A DNA stretch of 21,469 nt from contig CALBJX010000045.1 in NCBI GenBank assembly GCA_937893015.1, forward strand, positions 1 to 21,469, in the 5' to 3' direction. The notes under the pieces were generated by a model. It saw nothing but the letters and a program-made list of their open reading frames with translations, searched no databases and was not told the DNA's origin. Of the stretch, positions 18,338 to 21,469 are shown one piece after another (position 1 is the stretch's first letter; every line of letters begins with the position of its first letter). A program made the position numbers and the translations under genes. The DNA comes from an uncultured Verrucomicrobiales bacterium (GTDB taxonomy: Bacteria > Verrucomicrobiota > Verrucomicrobiia > Verrucomicrobiales > Akkermansiaceae).

Positions 18338-19591
18338 TTACTCGCCGCAGGGCTTGGCCAGCACCTTGCGGAGGCGGGCGAAGCGGGGCAGAGCCTGAAC
18401 GGTCTTCATGCCCGTGTCACCCTGGATGAGGGGCAGAGCGTAGTCGATGAAGCCCATCTCGATGCCGTTGCCGGCAGCGTTGATCCACTCGCGGGGCACC
18501 TTGCGCTCAAAGTTCGCCACCTTCTCAAGGGGCAGGAGCTTGGTGTTGCACACGTACTGACCATACAGGTTGTTGCGCTCGAAGGCCACCATCATGTCGG
18601 TGGAGCCTTCCACGGCGGCGGTCACAGCCGTCTTACCGGCGAGGTAAGCTTCCATGGCGTCGGTGGTGGAGGCAAGGTGCGTGGCGCAGCGCTGGAGCAG
18701 GGAGGGCTCGATGGCGCGCACCTTGGCGGAGCTGATGCGCTGGCGGACGATGTCCGCGAGCTTGTTGGCGAGACCGCCGAGCTGGGCGTGGCCGAAGCCG
18801 TCGTTGCCGTTGGTCTTGGCCTGGGAGATGAAGTTGCCGTCCTTGTCGTGGATACCTTCGGAGACAACGACAAGGCACTTGTTGGTGGCGTTGTACACGC
18901 GCTCCACGTCATCGAGGAACTGGTCCATGTTGAAGTCCACCTCGGGGAGGTAGATGAGGTCGGGACCGGCACCGGCGTAGGAAGCCAGAGCAGCAGCGGC
19001 GGTGAGCCAGCCGGCGTGGCGGCCCATCACCTCGATGATGGTGACCATGCCCGTGTCGTAGCAGCAGGCGTCGTGCTTCACCTCCATGCAGGAGGTGGCG
19101 ATGTACTTGGCGGCGGAGGCATAGCCGGGGCAGTGGTCCGTGCCGAAGAGGTCGTTGTCAATGGTCTTGGGAATGCCCATCACGCGGCACTCGTAACCGG
19201 ACTTCTGCATGAACTTGGAAATCTTGTTGCAGGTGTCCATGGAGTCGTTACCGCCGTTGTAGAAGAAGTAGCGGACGTCGAACTTCTTGAAGCATTCGAG
19301 AATCTTCTCGTAATCGGTGGGATCCACATCGGGGTCCTTCATCTTGTAGCGGCAGGTGCCCAGCGCGGAGGAGGGGGTGAACTTCAGCAGTTCAAGCTCC
19401 ACGGGGTCTTCCATACCCATGTCGTAGAGGTTCTGGTTGAGCACGCCCGTGATACCATTGGCAGCGCCGAGAACGCGCGTAATCTGGGGGCAATTAAGGG
19501 CGGTTTGCACAGCGCCGAGAACGCTGGCGTTAATCACAGCGGTAGGACCGCCGGACTGACCGATGATGCAAGCACCTTTGAGTTCTTTCAT
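18338..19591 (-). CDS. pfp: PPi-type 6-phosphofructokinase
   Basis: The 417-residue enzyme phosphorylates fructose 6-phosphate to the 1,6-bisphosphate in glycolysis. It begins MKELKGACIIGQSGGPTAVI, the family's nucleotide-fold N-terminus. The donor-site motif is GGNDS (113-117), where ATP enzymes have GGDGS and many PPi enzymes have GGDDS. The substrate-site motif is PKTIDNDL (141-148); Lys142 marks PPi-dependent enzymes, where ATP enzymes have Gly. MGRHAGW lies at 189-195. The donor is therefore probably pyrophosphate, making the step reversible, though donor use in the GGNDS group should not be taken as certain. ATG 19591 is chosen over an in-frame GTG at 19615 because the family starts there. 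It is a single-gene unit with a TTGCCA-N17-TAGAAT promoter and a strong terminator. Confidence 0.92.
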   Translation of the reverse strand: MKELKGACIIGQSGGPTAVINASVLGAVQTALNCPQITRVLGAANGITGVLNQNLYDMGMEDPVELELLKFTPSSALGTCRYKMKDPDVDPTDYEKILECFKKFDVRYFFYNGGNDSMDTCNKISKFMQKSGYECRVMGIPKTIDNDLFGTDHCPGYASAAKYIATSCMEVKHDACCYDTGMVTIIEVMGRHAGWLTAAAALASYAGAGPDLIYLPEVDFNMDQFLDDVERVYNATNKCLVVVSEGIHDKDGNFISQAKTNGNDGFGHAQLGGLANKLADIVRQRISSAKVRAIEPSLLQRCATHLASTTDAMEAYLAGKTAVTAAVEGSTDMMVAFERNNLYGQYVCNTKLLPLEKVANFERKVPREWINAAGNGIEMGFIDYALPLIQGDTGMKTVQALPRFARLRKVLAKPCGE

Positions 19592-19629
19592 AACAGGAAT
19601 AATCTTATCCCGCACGCGCGGGGCGGCTC

Positions 19630-19658
19630 ATTCTACATGTTTTATTTTCGTTTGGCAA
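19630..19658 (-). promoter_or_regulatory. Promoter of the phosphofructokinase gene
   Basis: On the - strand TTGCCA (19653-19658), 17 bases and TAGAAT (19630-19635). The transcript would start near 19623, giving a leader of about 30 nt to the ATG at 19591. Confidence 0.75.
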
Positions 19659-19689
19659 GCAAAATCCTTGATAAAGCCCCTGCGTTGTC

Positions 19690-19718
19690 GAAAAAAAGCG
19701 GTGCCTCGTGAGGCGCCG
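19690..19718 (-). terminator. Terminator-like hairpin with T7 tail on the - strand
   Basis: On the - strand CGG-C-GCCT and AGGC-A-CCG pair around CACG with one C-A mismatch, followed by CTTTTTTTCG. It would end transcripts from the methyltransferase-lipoprotein operon before the pfp promoter. The same bases form a mismatch-free stem (with a G-T pair) on the + strand, so the strand of use is uncertain. Confidence 0.55.
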
Positions 19719-19898
19719 GAAGGGGTGCCGGCTGAAACGGCTCTGTGGCGTTGCCGCAGAGTGCTTTGCTCTTCACGCAGACCATGAAGAGCGTGACGAC
19801 GGAGCGGCACCCCGCGCAGCGAGTGACAGGGGAAGTCTCCGGCGGGGCAAACGCGTCGTGTTTGCCCCATCGCTCGTAGGGCCGCCGGGTGCCTTCCG
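19699..19898 (+). ncRNA. Candidate structured RNA with pseudoknot
   Basis: This roughly 200-base gene-free stretch can form many long helices. P0: 19699-19706/19711-19718. P1 closing stem CGGAAGG/CCTTCCG: 19717-19723/19892-19898. P2 GGGGTGCCG/CGGCACCCC: 19722-19730/19805-19813. P3: 19741-19749/19753-19761. P4 GCTCTTCA/TGAAGAGC: 19768-19775/19785-19792. P5 CGAGTGA/TCGCTCG: 19820-19826/19870-19876. P6 CCGGCGG/CCGCCGG: 19839-19845/19882-19888. P7 GGCAAAC/GTTTGCC: 19846-19852/19860-19866. P5 and P6 interlock as a pseudoknot. P0, P3 and P5 each contain one G-T pair that is valid only on the + strand, pointing to + transcription. No good + promoter or T-rich end is seen; a - strand 3'-UTR with repeats is the alternative. 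It does not match RNase P, SRP, tmRNA or 6S as I know them. Confidence 0.4.
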
Positions 19899-19905
19899 AT
19901 TTCTG

Positions 19906-20394
19906 TCACAGCTTTTCAACTGCCGTGACGGGGCGAATCGGTTCCTGCACGTCGCCCTTAGTGTAGCGGTGTTGGATGGTGAGCTTCACCTTGTCGCCCT
20001 TGTTGAGCGCAGGAATCGCCACCTGACCGGGGGCGGGGCGGCGGATATCCACGGGCACGGTCTCACCCGCTTCCATCTTGGGGTCGCCGTATTCGCTGTG
20101 CGTGGCGTAGCTCTCGTTGGAGAGGACGCGGAAGAGGGCGACTTTCGTGCCGTGGTCGCACTTGTCGGGGCAGTCCGCTGTCATGAATCGGCAGGGGATT
20201 TCTTCCGTGCCGACATATTCCGCCACCACGACGTTCTCCGCCAGCAGGTCGGAGGCAGGGACGGGGGCGGTGGCAGCTGCGGACAGGGCGGGCTCTGCAA
20301 TCGGCACCTCGGCGGAGGGGGCCGGGGTGTTGCTCGCAGCGCGTTCGCAGGCGCAGAGGGAAAGGGACAGGGCGAGAAGAAGCAGTGTTTTCAT
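19906..20394 (-). CDS. Lipoprotein with a Cys-rich motif, function unknown
   Basis: The 162-residue protein has a lipoprotein signal: MKTLLLLALSLSLCAC, lipobox LCAC, with Cys16 as the lipidated residue. An Ala/Pro/Ser-rich linker (about 18-48) leads to a compact domain (about 50-162) with three Cys at 68, 75 and 79 and His81 (PCRFMTADCPDKCDHG). That spacing could bind a metal or form disulfides. The remaining segment (VALFRVLSNESYATHSEYGD, GQVAIPALNKGDKVKLTIQH) looks beta-rich, and the GDKV.L.IQH strand suggests an OB-like barrel. I do not recognise the family. The gene starts 33 bases after the methyltransferase stop and is likely co-transcribed with it; a possible terminator is at 19690-19718. 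Being in an operon with an RNA methyltransferase says little about its role. Confidence 0.8.
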   Translation of the reverse strand: MKTLLLLALSLSLCACERAASNTPAPSAEVPIAEPALSAAATAPVPASDLLAENVVVAEYVGTEEIPCRFMTADCPDKCDHGTKVALFRVLSNESYATHSEYGDPKMEAGETVPVDIRRPAPGQVAIPALNKGDKVKLTIQHRYTKGDVQEPIRPVTAVEKL

Positions 20395-20427
20395 ATCTGA
20401 GAAGGCGTGTGGGGTGGGTGTTTTTAT

Positions 20428-21327
20428 TTATTCGGAAACACGTCGCAGCAGGCAGCAGAAGCCGCCCGCGCCGCAGCCGTGCGCGGGGAGAAGGCGGTAG
20501 CAGGGGAAATCTGCGAGGGCGGAGCGGAAGGGGGCGAGGGCCGGTACCTCCACCGCGCACCATCCGGGCACGCGTTTCAGGATGTAGCCCATCACCTTTT
20601 CGTTCTCATCGGGGTCGTAGGTGCAGGTGCTGTACAGGATGTGCCCGCCTGTGCGCACGCAGGAGACGGCGGCGAGCATGATGCCCTTCTGCCGCTTGGC
20701 GTTGCCGTTCACCATGGAAGCCCCCAGACAGCCGGGGTTTTTGATGCCCTTGCAGAGCAGGGACTGGCCGCTGCACGGAGCATCCACCAGCAGGAGGTCG
20801 AACTGCTCGCCCGAGGCCGCCCATTGGTCGGGGCGCAGGCCGGTGACCATGACGTTCGGCACGCCGCATAGCTCCATGTTCTGCCGCAGGATGCCGCGGC
20901 GGGCGGCATTCACCTCGTTGGCGGTGTGGTCGGCGGGCAGATAGCGGGCGGCGAGCAGCATGCTCTTGCCTCCGGGCGCGGCACACATGTCGAGCGAGCG
21001 GGCCGGGGGCTCAATCTCTGCCAGCGCGGCAGATTCCCAGCAGGAGGAAAGGTCCAGCGCGTAGTACAGCCCCGCCTTGTAATCGGGGTGCGCGGTGGGT
21101 TTCTCCGCCCCCGCGGCGGGCACGAACACGCGCGGCGGCAGCCACGGCATCTCCTCCCGCGGCACGCAGGGGAAGGGGGGCTCATAATCTGCCGCAGCCT
21201 TGGGGGTGAGCACCACCGCCCCGCGGCTGCTCCGCCCCTCTCGCATGGCGTGCAACAGGGCGGCCGCCCCCTCGGCATCCAGACCGAGGCGCGTGCAGAG
21301 TCGGAGCTCTCCCTTGCTTGCATCCAT
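20428..21327 (-). CDS. RsmB/NOP-family RNA m5C methyltransferase
   Basis: The 299-residue enzyme uses S-adenosylmethionine to methylate C5 of cytosine in RNA. SAM-binding motif I is DMCAAPGGKS (113-122), followed by NEVNAARRGILRQN (137-150). Motif IV is VDAPCSG (181-187, Cys185) and motif VI is STCTYDPDENEKV (233-245, Cys235 the catalytic nucleophile by family knowledge). The family's usual Y-x-Q-[DE]-x-S-S before motif I reads YYALDLSS here, with the Gln lost. It has no C-terminal PUA/RsmF extension and the N-terminal part is short, so the target (16S rRNA or tRNA) is not predictable. ATG 21327 is chosen over 21381 because a clear -10 box lies six bases upstream and the extra 18 residues do not fit the family. 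Confidence 0.9.
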   Translation of the reverse strand: MDASKGELRLCTRLGLDAEGAAALLHAMREGRSSRGAVVLTPKAAADYEPPFPCVPREEMPWLPPRVFVPAAGAEKPTAHPDYKAGLYYALDLSSCWESAALAEIEPPARSLDMCAAPGGKSMLLAARYLPADHTANEVNAARRGILRQNMELCGVPNVMVTGLRPDQWAASGEQFDLLLVDAPCSGQSLLCKGIKNPGCLGASMVNGNAKRQKGIMLAAVSCVRTGGHILYSTCTYDPDENEKVMGYILKRVPGWCAVEVPALAPFRSALADFPCYRLLPAHGCGAGGFCCLLRRVSE

Positions 21328-21333
21328 GCCCCC

Positions 21334-21361
21334 ATCATACCACAGGGCGGCAGGGAAGCAA
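21334..21361 (-). promoter_or_regulatory. Leaderless promoter of the methyltransferase-lipoprotein operon
   Basis: On the - strand TTGCTT (21356-21361), 16 bases and TATGAT (21334-21339), then six bases to the ATG at 21327. The predicted transcription start is at the start codon. This decides the start of the methyltransferase. Confidence 0.65.
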
Positions 21362-21410
21362 GGTTTAAGATGGAGACGCATCGTCAGTTCGTACGCGGTT
21401 GTGAGATAAA

Positions 21411-21469
21411 GAGAGATTTGTAGGGATGTACGATTTACGATGTACGATGTACGAAGTCAAATTGAGGCG
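21411..21469. repeat. Right terminal copy of the heptad-containing inverted repeat
   Basis: The reverse complement of this stretch matches 1-59 with two mismatches, including all four TACATCG-type heptads. The two copies point inward from the two ends of the window. Confidence 0.85.

Noticed and set aside
19820..19888. HDV-like ribozyme in the pseudoknot
   Set aside because: The two 7-bp interlocked helices are suggestive, but the first junction is too long and the P4 hairpin is missing.
19699..19898. RNase P RNA, tmRNA, SRP RNA or a cobalamin riboswitch
   Set aside because: The conserved words of each class (for example GAGGAAAGUC and ACAGAA for RNase P, the tRNA-like end of tmRNA, the helix 8 loop of SRP RNA) are absent on both strands.
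19628..19909. A 93-codon frame on the - strand between the lipoprotein gene and pfp
   Set aside because: It runs through the hairpins and the pfp promoter and its Arg/His-rich product looks non-coding.
1..21469. CRISPR array, prophage or insertion sequence
   Set aside because: No regularly spaced repeat-spacer units, no transposase and no phage structural genes were seen; the period-7 repeats are contiguous.

Overview
The window reads as a piece of chromosome from a GC-rich, Gram-negative bacterium of the Verrucomicrobiota, probably close to Akkermansia. The pointers are a PEP-CTERM protein whose tail ends in PEP, a Leu/Ala-rich membrane stretch and RRRRH; two outer-membrane porins ending in Phe; a PPi-type phosphofructokinase with PKTIDND; an RDD protein with an N-terminal GYF_2 domain; and gene starts that almost entirely lack Shine-Dalgarno sequences. 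The lineage is an inference from protein style; no rRNA or tRNA gene is present to confirm it.

Layout. 1-4230 (+): an outer-membrane beta-barrel gene with its own promoter and terminator, then a LolC/E-type permease and a GYF_2-RDD membrane protein in one unit. 4257-8937 (-): an OprB-like porin, and an iron(II) uptake operon read feoA > feoB > a 59-residue Cys-rich FeoB-associated protein. The operon starts from a TTGACA-N17-TAATAT promoter overlapped by DtxR-like boxes. 8938-10240 (+): a gap with a repeated palindrome, then a PEP-CTERM secreted protein. 10368-13713 (+): a membrane metallophosphoesterase, a small HTH plus ribbon-helix-helix-like protein, and a transmembrane Ser/Thr kinase. 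13793-15758 (+): a 74-residue peptide gene with its own promoter, folded leader and terminator; an MvdD-like ATP-grasp enzyme with a C-terminal membrane anchor; a 21-residue membrane micropeptide; and an XRE regulator. 16045-17643 (+): a Sel1-repeat protein. 17882-21361 (-): an AP2-like small protein, PPi-phosphofructokinase, a possible structured RNA, a lipoprotein and an RNA m5C methyltransferase.

The main themes are envelope functions (porins, lipoprotein-export-type permease, PEP-CTERM protein, lipoprotein), iron uptake and signalling. The most unusual items are: FeoB carrying a DUF805-like four-helix insertion whose halves are in swapped order; a roughly 200-nt multi-helix, pseudoknot-capable region between pfp and the lipoprotein gene; the peptide/ATP-grasp/micropeptide/regulator neighbourhood, which could be a RiPP-like system; and period-7 repeat elements, including a 59-bp inverted copy at each end of the window. 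Those ends may simply be where an assembly stopped at a repeat.

All statements come from reading the sequence by eye; no database search or folding program was run.
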